Source of the DNA: JBKEDC01 sp047975205
Lineage (GTDB): Bacteria > Bacteroidota > Bacteroidia > Bacteroidales > Prolixibacteraceae
Direction: 5' to 3'
Assembly: GCA_047975205.1 (NCBI GenBank)
Contig: JBKEDC010000012.1
Location: 124,001-188,000, forward strand
Length of the DNA stretch: 64,000 nucleotides
The notes below the pieces were generated by a model, which was not told where the DNA came from, made no database searches, and saw only the letters and a program-made list of their open reading frames with translations. This document shows, piece after piece, positions 44,989 through 53,893 of the stretch. How positions within the stretch are numbered: position 1 is the stretch's first letter; every line of letters begins with the position of its first letter. A program made the position numbers and the translations under genes.

Positions 44989-44995
44989 AATGTGG

Positions 44996-45021
44996 TAGAG
45001 GCACAATGCATTGTGCCTCTA
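44996..45021. terminator. Perfect palindromic hairpin after buk
   Basis: TAGAGGCACAA, loop TGCA, and the exact complement: a 26-base perfect palindrome starting 8 bases after the buk stop. It lacks a T-run on the plus strand, so it may be a 3'-end stabilising hairpin or a Rho-assisted end. Confidence 0.7.
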
Positions 45022-45180
45022 AAATCCCAAAATCAATCCTGATTTCGAATAGCAGACACGTTATCACGACCACATCACCTGTATAGAGTACATCACAAAT
45101 AGTCCGTTGAAATAGACGGAAGGTAAATTTTATGCCATATCAGAATAAAACACTATTTCTGATTCTTTTGTAGAAAAGCA

Positions 45181-45275
45181 TTTCGCAATTATTGTAAACA
45201 GTATTTTTCTATTTAAATAGCCTTTGCGCAATCTGCAAAAGCCATTTAAATAGAAAAATACGTTTTGCGGAAAAG
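45181..45275. repeat. Long nested inverted repeat
   Basis: Core arms 45201-45221 and 45241-45261 match over 21 bases with one G-T type mismatch around a 19-base centre that itself can pair (CTTTGC/GCAAAAG). Pairing continues outward with AAAC/GTTT after a one-base bulge and TTTCGCAA/TTGCGGAAA. The arms contain the palindrome CTATTTAAATAG. It could be a structured RNA or a miniature mobile-element remnant. Confidence 0.8.
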
Positions 45276-45332
45276 AGAACACATACCCAAGTTAAATACT
45301 TACTCGCACATAGTAGATCTTGCCGGAGTGGG

Positions 45333-45401
45333 AAATCAGACCTCCTGTTTCAAAACCCTGCATACAGGTTTAAGGAGGTGAGATTTTAATTTCTTTTTTA
45401 G
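45333..45401 (+). promoter_or_regulatory. Candidate structured RNA: hairpin pairing an anti-SD-like arm with a perfect SD sequence
   Basis: Stem AAATC/GATTT, a tandem A-G/G-A internal loop, stem ACCTCCT/AGGAGGT, an internal loop, then AAACC/GGTTT with a small cap. The 3' arm contains AAGGAGGTGA, a full-length Shine-Dalgarno match, and is followed by a T-rich tail (TTTTAATTTCTTTTTT). It could be a terminator, an attenuator or the end of a small RNA, about 140 bases before the nitrate cluster. Confidence 0.5.
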
Positions 45402-45543
45402 AAATACCACTAGATTTAGTGCACTTTTCTTCATAAAAAAAGATTTAATAGTATTTTTTTACAATAAAAACATGTAAATTTAACGAGAAATTAACGATGC
45501 GGTAATTTCATTTAGACTTGACTGCATGTAATACACAAAAACA

Positions 45544-46182
45544 ATGGGAAAATTAAACGTTAAAACTATAATTTTTTGGGGTGCTGTATGGGGTGTTTTT
45601 GAGGCAACCTTAGGTTGGCTTTTGCATTTAATGCATTTTAGAGGCGAGGTAATGATACTATATCCAATTGGATTATTGTGTATGATGATGGCAACCAAAC
45701 AAACCGGTAAGGTTTCGGCAACAATAAAAGTTTCAGCAGTTGCTGCATTAGTCAAATTGGTAAATCTGTTTATGCAACCTACAGTCCCGGTGTTTCATAT
45801 AACAAATCCTGCAGTAGCTATATTCCTAGAGGGTTTTGTTACATGGGCTTTCTGTATGTATATCAGGAAAGTAACTATTGCTAGACCGATGAATGTAATG
45901 ATTGCCGCTGCTATGGTCTTTGCATCAATTTGCCTTTTCAGAGGTTGGCAAATATTTATGGATGCTTTCATTACATATAATCCAAGTGTGCACAAAGCCT
46001 ATGATGTAGGACTGTTTTTGCAATGGGGGTGGCGTTCATTTGCTCAGGGATTAATGTTGGTGGGAGCCGCTTATGCAGTAAAATATATACCTCTCAGTGT
46101 TAGTTTTAGATCATGGTCTAATCGTCTGGCATTTCCTTTATTTTTAATGACAGTTCTGCTAAATATCCTAATTCCCTTTTAG
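45544..46182 (+). CDS. Polytopic membrane protein at the head of the nitrate/molybdenum-cofactor cluster
   Basis: A 212-residue protein with about six hydrophobic helices and no signal peptide. Distinct features are the N-terminal FWGAVWGVFEATLGWLLH, the conserved-looking NPAVAIFLEG in the middle and LQWGWRSFAQG toward the end. Size, helix count and the alanine/glycine-rich first helix resemble substrate-binding (S) components of ECF vitamin/metal transporters, but I cannot place it in a family. It is 3 bases upstream of mobA, so a role in molybdenum, cofactor or nitrate metabolism is inferred from context only. Confidence 0.8.
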   Translation: MGKLNVKTIIFWGAVWGVFEATLGWLLHLMHFRGEVMILYPIGLLCMMMATKQTGKVSATIKVSAVAALVKLVNLFMQPTVPVFHITNPAVAIFLEGFVTWAFCMYIRKVTIARPMNVMIAAAMVFASICLFRGWQIFMDAFITYNPSVHKAYDVGLFLQWGWRSFAQGLMLVGAAYAVKYIPLSVSFRSWSNRLAFPLFLMTVLLNILIPF

Positions 46183-46185
46183 TAG

Positions 46186-46743
46186 ATGATAAGATCCGAA
46201 CAAATAACAGGAGTTGTATTGGCAGGAGGAAAAAGTTTGCGCTTTGGTTCAAATAAAGCTCTCAATGTTAAGGGGAATAAGACTTATATTCAGTGTGCTG
46301 TTGAACTATTGAGACCTTACACAAAAGAAGTTGTTATTTCTGGATTTTATCCTGAATATAAACGTTTAAAAGTTCTTATTTTAAAAGATGACATTATAAA
46401 TATTGGACCTTTAGGAGGAATTTACACAGCATTGAATTACAGCAAAACCTCTTGGATATTGGTTTCCACATGTGATATGCCTAATCTGGCCGGTGAAGTT
46501 ATTGATTATATGCTTGCTGATATTAAAGACGAAAAGGTAATAGGATGGGGTAGTGATATACATATAGGGGGTTTTCCAATATTAATATCAAAAGAAATAA
46601 TATTTGATTTGCAGCAATACATTAATAACGGTCAATATAAAATAAAGCAGTTATTTGATAAGGATTATGCTAGAACTATAAATATTCCGGAGGAGTGGAA
46701 ATTCCATTTTTCCAATATCAACAAACAAGAGGATATTTATTAG
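46186..46743 (+). CDS. mobA: Molybdenum cofactor guanylyltransferase
   Basis: Adds GMP to molybdopterin to form the guanine dinucleotide cofactor that NarG needs. Nucleotidyltransferase motifs VVLAGGKSLRFGSNKAL, IGPLGGI and TCDMP are in place within 185 residues, the usual size. It lies between the membrane protein and the nitrate carrier, 55 bases before the latter. Confidence 0.9.
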   Translation: MIRSEQITGVVLAGGKSLRFGSNKALNVKGNKTYIQCAVELLRPYTKEVVISGFYPEYKRLKVLILKDDIINIGPLGGIYTALNYSKTSWILVSTCDMPNLAGEVIDYMLADIKDEKVIGWGSDIHIGGFPILISKEIIFDLQQYINNGQYKIKQLFDKDYARTINIPEEWKFHFSNINKQEDIY

Positions 46744-46798
46744 ACAATGGATACAAAAGTCATTCAATCGTATATCTATTAATAAAAAAACAAAAAGA

Positions 46799-48082
46799 AT
46801 GGAATCATTTAAAATTAAAGGTTCTCCGTCGAGGGGATTATGGGCTGCAACTTTAGGATTCTTCTTTGGTTCGGCAGCAATATCTCTCTTCGGACCGACC
46901 GCAACAAAGCTTGATGAAGTAATGAATTTATCTCCGTCGATGCTCGGGTTATTAGTCGCAATACCTACGCTATCGGGTTCATTATTGAGAATACCTTTTG
47001 GTGCATCTGTTGATGAAAATGGAGGACGAAAACCATTTTTACTTTTAATGACTTTATCTATTATAGGCTTAGCAGGTTTGAGTGTGTTGTTGGCTACTCA
47101 TTATCCTGATAATATGGAGGGAACGTATGGAATTATTCTGTTGTTGGGTTGTTTAAGCGGCTGTGGTGTGGCAACCTTCTCCGTAGGTGCCGGACAATCT
47201 TCATATTGGTATCCCAAGCAAAAGCAAGGATTCTCTATGGGTGTTTTCGGTGGATTAGGAACTATGGGTGCAGGGGTTTTTGCTTATTTACTTCCTGTGA
47301 TGTTAGATTCATTGGGCTTCATTCCGGCGTATTACGTATGGACTATATGCTTAACGATAGGAACACTTCTCTATTTATTTATTAGTTGCAATGCTCCTTA
47401 TTTTCAATTCCGGCAAAAAGGCTACGGAAAAGAGAAAAGTAAGCAAATGGCAATTAATGCCGGTCAGGAACTATTTCCGACAGGGAGTTTGAAACAAAGT
47501 TTGATAAGCTCTGCCAAAATTCAGGAAACGTGGATACTTGTGATTTCATACTTCCTTAGCTTTGGTGGTTTCATTGCAGTAACCGCATGGTTGCCAACTT
47601 ACTGGCAAAAAACACATGAGTTTTCTGTTACTCAGGCAGGAATGCTTACAGCTATATATGCTTGTGCCTCATCAGGATTACGTATTCCCGGCGGAAAATT
47701 ATCAGACAAAATAGGAGGAGTGAAGGTTAGTTTACTTGCTTTATCTATATTGGGAGTTTCATCTCTGATAATGTCTTTCTCGGAAAGTGCTGTTATATCC
47801 GGAATATGCACATTGCTGATTGCTCTTGCCTTCGGATTCAATAATGCAGCTATAATGAAACTTGTTCCTGTGTACGTTCCTAAGTCAGTAGGCGGAGCAT
47901 CAGGTTGGGTAGGCGGACTTGGAGCCTTCGGAGGATTTGTATTTCCCATAATATTAGGGCGAATAGTCGGTATAATGGGTGTTACGGGATACTACCGAGG
48001 TTTCTTGATGTTTACTATTCTAAGCATAAGCGTTATCTTAATTACATATCTTGGCTTTGTTGTCCGCGATAGAAATAAATAG
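46799..48082 (+). CDS. narK: MFS nitrate/nitrite transporter (NarK/NasA type)
   Basis: A 427-residue twelve-helix carrier of the nitrate-nitrite porter family. The two substrate-binding arginines of the family are seen in GSLLRIPFG (helix 2) and SSGLRIPGGKLSD (helix 8). Glycine-rich nitrate-signature helices appear as GVFGGLGTMGAG and GGASGWVGGLGAFGG. It could import nitrate, export nitrite or exchange the two. Five bases precede narG. Confidence 0.93.
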   Translation: MESFKIKGSPSRGLWAATLGFFFGSAAISLFGPTATKLDEVMNLSPSMLGLLVAIPTLSGSLLRIPFGASVDENGGRKPFLLLMTLSIIGLAGLSVLLATHYPDNMEGTYGIILLLGCLSGCGVATFSVGAGQSSYWYPKQKQGFSMGVFGGLGTMGAGVFAYLLPVMLDSLGFIPAYYVWTICLTIGTLLYLFISCNAPYFQFRQKGYGKEKSKQMAINAGQELFPTGSLKQSLISSAKIQETWILVISYFLSFGGFIAVTAWLPTYWQKTHEFSVTQAGMLTAIYACASSGLRIPGGKLSDKIGGVKVSLLALSILGVSSLIMSFSESAVISGICTLLIALAFGFNNAAIMKLVPVYVPKSVGGASGWVGGLGAFGGFVFPIILGRIVGIMGVTGYYRGFLMFTILSISVILITYLGFVVRDRNK

Positions 48083-48087
48083 AAGAT

Positions 48088-51000
48088 ATGAAATCACTTT
48101 TAAAAAAAAGAAGATATTTCTCGGGCACAGAGGATAAGAAACAACGAGAATGGGAGAGCTTCTATCGTAATCGTTGGCAACACGACAAAGAAGTGCGCTC
48201 TACTCACGGAGTGAACTGTACAGGTTCTTGTTCTTGGAAGATATTTGTTAAAAAAGGCATTGTTACATGGGAGATTCAGCAGACTGATTATCCGCAGAAC
48301 CGTCCTGATCAACCAAATCACGAACCTCGAGGGTGTCCTCGTGGGGCAAGCTACTCTTGGTACCTATATAATTCGGGGCGAGTAAAGCATCCTATGGTGC
48401 GCCATGAGTTGCTCGAAGCATACCAACAACAAAAAGAAAAGCTGCACGATCCGGTATTGGCATGGGAAGCTGTGATGCAGGATAAAGAAACATCATATAG
48501 CTATAAATCTCGTAGAGGTTTGGGTGGCTTCGTACGATTGGATTGGAATTTGGCTCAGGAAATTATAGCAGCGGCCAATATCTACACAATCAAAGAATAC
48601 GGTCCCGATCGTTTGGCAGGATTTACTCCCATACCTGCATTCTCAATGGTGTCTTATGCTTCGGGTTCTCGGTATTTGAGCCTGATAGGGGGAACAATGC
48701 TCAGTTTTTATGATTTTTACTGCGATCTTCCTCCGGCATCACCACAAACATGGGGCGAGCAAACAGATGTGCCGGAGAGTGCAGATTGGTATAACTCATC
48801 ATTTATTATGCTTTGGGGTTCGAATGTTCCGGTAACTCGCACACCCGATTCCCCTTTTCTTACGCAAGTGAGGTATAAAGGGACAAAAGTGGTAACCATA
48901 GCATCAGATTACAGTGATGCAACTAAGTTTGCCGACATATGGCTGAATCCAAAGCAAGGAACGGACTCTGCACTGGGAATGGCGATGGGGCATGTCATAC
49001 TAAAAGAGTTCTTTGTTGACAAAACAACTCCGTATTTCGATTCATACGTAAAAAAATACTCAGATCTTCCATTTTTGGTAAAACTGGAAGCATACGAAGG
49101 TGGATATAGAGCGGGAATGATGCTGAGAGCCTCTGATTTCAAGGATAATCTAGATATAGACGAAAAGGCTGAATGGTATCCGGTTTTGATTGATGAGAAA
49201 TCCGGAGAGAAAGTTATTCCCAATGGTTGTATTGGTTCACGTTGGAATAATGAAGGCAAATGGAATCTTAAAAATGAAGACCTTAGAACAGGAAAAAAAT
49301 ATACTCCGCTTCTATCTGTAATGGATGATAAGGAAGATGTGGTTGATGTCTCCTTCCCATACTTCGGCGGTGAAGAATATAAAAATCCACATTTCAACAA
49401 TTCGGAGCATGAAGGAGTGCAAGTGCGTAAACTGCCTGTAATGAAAATGCAAACCGAAGAGGGAGAAGTGTTGTGCGCTACGGTTTATGATATTATGCTT
49501 GCTCATTATGGAGTAGAACGAGGACTTAATGACCCAAATACAGCAAAAAACTATGATGACAATATCCCATACACTCCGAAATGGCAAGAGCAAATAACAG
49601 GAGTTCCGGCGGATAGAGTGGCGGTTGTTGCTCGTCAGTTTGCCGAAACTGCAGCTAAGACCGAAGGTAAAAGCATGATAATTATCGGGGCGGGAGTTAA
49701 TCAATGGTATAATACCGATATGACTTACCGTGCTGCAATGAATTTATTGATACTTTGCGGAACCATTGGTCAGTCGGGTGGCGGATGGGCTCATTATGTG
49801 GGGCAGGAGAAAGTACGTCCGCAATCAGGTTGGGCAACATTAGCTTTTGCTTCAGACTGGATACGCCCACCAAGACATATGAACACAACAAGTTATTTTT
49901 ATATGCATAGCGACCAATGGCGATATGAAAAAGTGAAGGTTAATAGCCTAATTTCACCATTGCACAAAAAAGACAAGTGGAGCGAGCTTACTCTGCTCGA
50001 TTGCAATATAAAATCTCAGCGTATGGGATGGTTGCCTTCCTCGCCTGAGTTTGATAAGAATCCACTGCAAATATGTAAGGAAGCAGAAGCAAATAATGTT
50101 GAGATAGCAGATTATGTAACCGACAAACTGCATTCGGGAGAGATAAACCTTGCTTCTGAAAACTTGGATAAAAATGGCAACAGTCCCAAAAATCTATTTA
50201 TATGGAGAGCAAACCTCATAGGAAGTAGTGCAAAAGGAGTGGAGTATTTCATGAAACACTTATTGGGAGCGCAAAACAGCGTGTTTGGAAATGACCTGAA
50301 AGAGTTGGGCGATAATCTGCCGAAATATCAGAACTGGCATGATAAAGGAGCAACAGGAAAATTAGATTTGGTTGTTACTTTGGATTACCGCATGACTTCT
50401 TCGTCTTTGCATTCTGATATTGTGTTGCCTGCTGCTACTTGGTATGAAAAAAATGACATCAGCAGCACAGATATGCACCCTTTTATTCACCCTTTCTCTA
50501 AAGCGATAGACCCTGTTTGGGAATCGCGTACCGATTGGGATGCTTTTAAAGGTTTGGCAGAAAAGTTCTCGGAGTTGTGTAAAGGACACTTGGGTATTGA
50601 AAAGGATATAGTTATGCAACCGCTTATGCACGATTCGCCGGGAGAAATATCCGAACCTATATTTGTTGAAGACTGGAAAGAAACAGGCAATAAACCGGTT
50701 CCGGGTCATAACATGGGTAAGCTTCTTATCGTTGAGCGTAACTATCCGGAAACATACAAACGATTTACATCATTGGGACCTTTGTTGGAGAAAGCAGGAA
50801 TATCGGGAAAAGGTATTACATGGAAATCTAACGAAGAATATGAGCAACTAAAAAAACTTAATGGAGTAATTAATGACGGAGGAAGTACCGACGGATTACC
50901 TGCTTTGGAAAAAGATATTCACGCTATTGAATCTATTCTTTCATTGGCTCCCGAGAGCAACGGAATAACATCAAAGAAAGCATGGAAGGCTCTGGAGAAA

Positions 51001-51783
51001 CCTACAGGACTGAATCTTGAGCATCTTACGGAAGAGGGTGGAGATACTCAGCTTAGATATAAAGATTTGATTGAGCAACCACGTCGGGTTCTAAACTCTC
51101 CGATATGGAGCGGTATCGAATCGCACGATGTTAATTACACTTCGAATTATACTAATGTGCATGAGCTTATTCCTTGGCGAACTATAACCGGAAGGCAGTC
51201 ATTATATCAAGACCACCCTTGGATGGCGGCATTTGGCGAGAACTTAGTTTGCTATAAACCGCCAATCTCTAAGCAAGAAATAAACAATGTGAAGGAGCGT
51301 CTGCAAATAGTTGATGAAACCTTGGTGCTGAATCTTATAACTCCACATAATAAGTGGACTATTCACTCGTCTTGGAGCGATAATTTACTTATGCTGACAT
51401 TAGGTCGCGGTGGTCCGGTTATTTGGATTAGTGAAGCTGATGCATCGAAAATAGGAATTAAGGATAACGACTGGGTTGAGGTGTTTAATGACAATGGAAC
51501 TGCGAGTTGTCGAGCTGTCGTATCTCAACGAATACCCGAAGGTGCGTTAATCATGTATCACAATCAGGAGCGAACGGTAAATGTGCCTTTGAGTGATATC
51601 ACCGAAAATCGCGGAGGTATTCATAATTCGATATCTCGCTTGTGTCCGAAACCCACACATATGATTGGCGGATACGGACAATTGTCATACGGATTGAATT
51701 ATTACGGAACAATCGGTGCAAACCGAGACGAATTTGTAGTCATACGCAAGTGCAATAATGTAGAATGGGGAGAAGATGAATAA
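48088..51783 (+). CDS. narG: Respiratory nitrate reductase alpha subunit
   Basis: Catalytic molybdenum subunit reducing nitrate to nitrite with quinol electrons. The 1231-residue length is right for NarG. The FS0 iron-sulfur ligands appear as HGVNCTGSC followed later by RGCPRGAS, and the region with the molybdenum aspartate reads SFYDFYCDLPPASPQ. There is no twin-arginine signal, so the active site faces the cytoplasm, unlike Nap enzymes. It is the first structural gene of narGHJI. Confidence 0.97.
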   Translation: MKSLLKKRRYFSGTEDKKQREWESFYRNRWQHDKEVRSTHGVNCTGSCSWKIFVKKGIVTWEIQQTDYPQNRPDQPNHEPRGCPRGASYSWYLYNSGRVKHPMVRHELLEAYQQQKEKLHDPVLAWEAVMQDKETSYSYKSRRGLGGFVRLDWNLAQEIIAAANIYTIKEYGPDRLAGFTPIPAFSMVSYASGSRYLSLIGGTMLSFYDFYCDLPPASPQTWGEQTDVPESADWYNSSFIMLWGSNVPVTRTPDSPFLTQVRYKGTKVVTIASDYSDATKFADIWLNPKQGTDSALGMAMGHVILKEFFVDKTTPYFDSYVKKYSDLPFLVKLEAYEGGYRAGMMLRASDFKDNLDIDEKAEWYPVLIDEKSGEKVIPNGCIGSRWNNEGKWNLKNEDLRTGKKYTPLLSVMDDKEDVVDVSFPYFGGEEYKNPHFNNSEHEGVQVRKLPVMKMQTEEGEVLCATVYDIMLAHYGVERGLNDPNTAKNYDDNIPYTPKWQEQITGVPADRVAVVARQFAETAAKTEGKSMIIIGAGVNQWYNTDMTYRAAMNLLILCGTIGQSGGGWAHYVGQEKVRPQSGWATLAFASDWIRPPRHMNTTSYFYMHSDQWRYEKVKVNSLISPLHKKDKWSELTLLDCNIKSQRMGWLPSSPEFDKNPLQICKEAEANNVEIADYVTDKLHSGEINLASENLDKNGNSPKNLFIWRANLIGSSAKGVEYFMKHLLGAQNSVFGNDLKELGDNLPKYQNWHDKGATGKLDLVVTLDYRMTSSSLHSDIVLPAATWYEKNDISSTDMHPFIHPFSKAIDPVWESRTDWDAFKGLAEKFSELCKGHLGIEKDIVMQPLMHDSPGEISEPIFVEDWKETGNKPVPGHNMGKLLIVERNYPETYKRFTSLGPLLEKAGISGKGITWKSNEEYEQLKKLNGVINDGGSTDGLPALEKDIHAIESILSLAPESNGITSKKAWKALEKPTGLNLEHLTEEGGDTQLRYKDLIEQPRRVLNSPIWSGIESHDVNYTSNYTNVHELIPWRTITGRQSLYQDHPWMAAFGENLVCYKPPISKQEINNVKERLQIVDETLVLNLITPHNKWTIHSSWSDNLLMLTLGRGGPVIWISEADASKIGIKDNDWVEVFNDNGTASCRAVVSQRIPEGALIMYHNQERTVNVPLSDITENRGGIHNSISRLCPKPTHMIGGYGQLSYGLNYYGTIGANRDEFVVIRKCNNVEWGEDE

Positions 51784-51843
51784 TTAGGAATTAGGAGTTG
51801 GCTGTTAGTCCAATGTCTGAAATCTAAAATCTAGCATCTATAA
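51782..51843. repeat. Heptamer-periodic spacer between narG and narH
   Basis: Four degenerate seven-base units of the TCTAAAA type run from 51816 to 51843 (TCTGAAA, TCTAAAA, TCTAGCA, TCTATAA), preceded by AATTAGG-like units with the same period. Elements GGCTGTT and TCTAGCATCTA recur in the narJ-narI spacer. Confidence 0.75.
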
Positions 51844-51845
51844 AT

Positions 51846-53315
51846 ATGAAAATACAATCACAAATAGCAATGGTTTTGAACCTCGACAAATGTATAGGTT
51901 GCCATACTTGTTCGGTTACTTGCAAGAATGTGTGGACTAGTCGCAAAGGGGTTGAATATGCTTGGTTCAATAATGTAGAAACCAAGCCCGGTACAGGTTA
52001 TCCTGTTGAATGGGAGAATCAGAAAAAATATAATGGAGGTTGGAAGCTTGATAAAGAAAAGTTGAAACTTAATCAGGGCAGCAGCTTGGGAATACTTTCC
52101 AAAATATTTGCCAATCCTGATATGCCTAGTCTTGAGGATTATTATGAACCTTATACTTTCAATTTTTCAAAACTTACGAGTAATAAGCGATTCCACACTC
52201 CGCCTAGTGCCCGCCCGTATTCTTTAATAACAGGTGAACGCATGGAAAAGATTGAATACGGACCAAACTGGGAGGATAATCTTGGCGGAGAATTTGAAAC
52301 TCGCAAGAAAGACCCAAATCTAAAGGATGTTGACATAGAGGGCTACGATGAGTTTGAGAAATCGTTTATGTTTTATGTGCCTCGTTTGTGTGAACATTGC
52401 TTGAATCCTGCATGTGCGGCTTCGTGTCCTTCGGGAGCTATATACAAACGTAAAGAAGACGGTGTTGTGCTTATCAATCAAGATGCTTGTAGAGGGTGGC
52501 GCGAATGTGTAAGTGCTTGTCCCTACAAGAAAATTTATTTTAACTGGAATAGAAAAAAATCAGAGAAATGTACTTTCTGTTATCCACTCTTAGAGAATGG
52601 AAAGCCAACTGTTTGCTCCGAATCATGTGTGGGACGTATCAGATATATGGGCGTGCTATTGTATGATGCAGACCGTATCGATGAATATGCAGGCACAAAG
52701 GACGAGGCTGCTCTATACGAAAAACAGCTCGACTTGATACTCGACCCACACGCCCCGGAAGTTATTGCTCAGGCTGAGAAACAAGGAATAACACACGAGT
52801 TTATAAAGTCGGCACAAGCATCGCCGGTATATAAAATGATGAAACAATGGAAAGTTGCTTTTCCGCTACATCCCGAATATCGCACGATGCCGATGGTGTG
52901 GTACACTCCGCCATTGTCGCCGATTGTTCAGCAGGTTGATGCACAATCAAATTTCTTCAACACGGTTGAGAATATGCGTATTCCTGTAAGTTATATAGCA
53001 AAGATGATGACAGCGGGAGATGAAGCTCCGGTTAAGGAGGCTCTGGCTCGTTTGCTTGTAATGCGCAACTACATGAGAGAGCGTACGGTTGAGAAAAATG
53101 ATAATCCAAACATTCCTGAGAACATCGGTCTTAGAGCAGAGGACTACGAAGAGATGTACAGATATTTGGCAATAGCCGATTATGACAACCGCTTTGTAAT
53201 TCCCACAGCACCCACGAAGAATGAGGATGTTGATTTGTTTGCCCTGCGTGCGGGTTTGGGCTTCGAATATCCCGGAAAGGAAAACAAAAAACGTAATTTG
53301 TTTGGAGGAAAGTAA
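51846..53315 (+). CDS. narH: Respiratory nitrate reductase beta subunit
   Basis: Electron-transfer subunit with three [4Fe-4S] and one [3Fe-4S] cluster. Four cysteine groups are visible: CIGCHTCSVTC near residue 16, CEHCLNPACAASCP near 183, CRGWRECVSACP near 216 where tryptophan replaces a cysteine as expected for the three-iron cluster, and CTFC...CSESC near 240-260. The 489 residues match the family. It passes electrons from NarI haem to NarG. Confidence 0.96.
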   Translation: MKIQSQIAMVLNLDKCIGCHTCSVTCKNVWTSRKGVEYAWFNNVETKPGTGYPVEWENQKKYNGGWKLDKEKLKLNQGSSLGILSKIFANPDMPSLEDYYEPYTFNFSKLTSNKRFHTPPSARPYSLITGERMEKIEYGPNWEDNLGGEFETRKKDPNLKDVDIEGYDEFEKSFMFYVPRLCEHCLNPACAASCPSGAIYKRKEDGVVLINQDACRGWRECVSACPYKKIYFNWNRKKSEKCTFCYPLLENGKPTVCSESCVGRIRYMGVLLYDADRIDEYAGTKDEAALYEKQLDLILDPHAPEVIAQAEKQGITHEFIKSAQASPVYKMMKQWKVAFPLHPEYRTMPMVWYTPPLSPIVQQVDAQSNFFNTVENMRIPVSYIAKMMTAGDEAPVKEALARLLVMRNYMRERTVEKNDNPNIPENIGLRAEDYEEMYRYLAIADYDNRFVIPTAPTKNEDVDLFALRAGLGFEYPGKENKKRNLFGGK

Positions 53316-53318
53316 GAT

Positions 53319-53819
53319 ATGCAAAACACGTATAAAATATTATCCTTGCTTTTAGATTATCCCGATAAGGAACTGAAAGATAATTTGTCTAATATCATGC
53401 AGATTATTGATGAAGATAATTACCTGAATGAAGCGCAGAAAGAGGGAGTTCAAGAGTTTGTAAATTATGCACAAGCCCTATCGTTATCAGAGTGGCAAAT
53501 GCAATATGTACAGATGTTTGATTTCTCATCGCATAACAATCTTTATCTTTTCGACCATGTGTATGGAGATTCCAGAGAACGCGGTCAGGCAATGGTTGAC
53601 CTCACAGAGATGTACACAAAATCGGGTTTTGAGCCGAGTTCGGACGAATTGCCCGATTATCTTCCGCTTTTTCTTGAGTATTTGTCATTGTTATCAGATA
53701 AGGAAGGGGTGGAGAAACTACTGAGTGAAGTATCACACATCATCAATAACATGAAAGAAGCACTTGAAAAGAAAAATGCTACTTACTATCATTTGTTAGA
53801 GATGTTGATTAAACACTAG
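53319..53819 (+). CDS. narJ: Nitrate reductase molybdenum cofactor assembly chaperone
   Basis: A 166-residue helical TorD/NarJ-family chaperone that holds apo-NarGH while cofactor is inserted. Family signs are the opening ILSLLLDYPDKELKDNL, the central VQMFDFSSHNNLYLFDHVYGDSRERGQAM and the LPDYLPLFLEYLS segment. Three bases after narH. Confidence 0.93.
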   Translation: MQNTYKILSLLLDYPDKELKDNLSNIMQIIDEDNYLNEAQKEGVQEFVNYAQALSLSEWQMQYVQMFDFSSHNNLYLFDHVYGDSRERGQAMVDLTEMYTKSGFEPSSDELPDYLPLFLEYLSLLSDKEGVEKLLSEVSHIINNMKEALEKKNATYYHLLEMLIKH

Positions 53820-53852
53820 AAGATATAATATTAAAGAATGCTAAGACAGTAA

Positions 53853-53891
53853 TAGGCTGTTGGTCTAGCATCTAACGTTAAAAATCTCAAA
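53853..53891. repeat. Heptamer-periodic spacer between narJ and narI
   Basis: Contains TCTAGCA, TCTAACG, TTAAAAA, TCTCAAA in register, plus GGCTGTT upstream, all related to the narG-narH spacer but with fewer units. Confidence 0.65.
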
Positions 53892-53893
53892 CT

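Larger units (their letters stand above)
44989..45543. other. Gene-free, hairpin-rich region before the nitrate cluster
   Basis: About 555 bases with no coding frame but several strong inverted repeats: 44996-45021, a loose hairpin at about 45139-45163 (ATCAGAA/TTCTGAT), the long nested repeat at 45181-45275, the Shine-Dalgarno-sequestering hairpin at 45333-45386, a hairpin at 45408-45421 (CACTA/TAGTG), and a direct repeat at 45480-45497. The density is far above other gaps in the window. Confidence 0.75.

Noticed and set aside
45321..45400. Known molybdenum-cofactor riboswitch class
   Set aside because: The location before mobA suggested it, but the arrangement of stems and conserved loops does not match what I recall of that class; kept only as an unclassified structured element.
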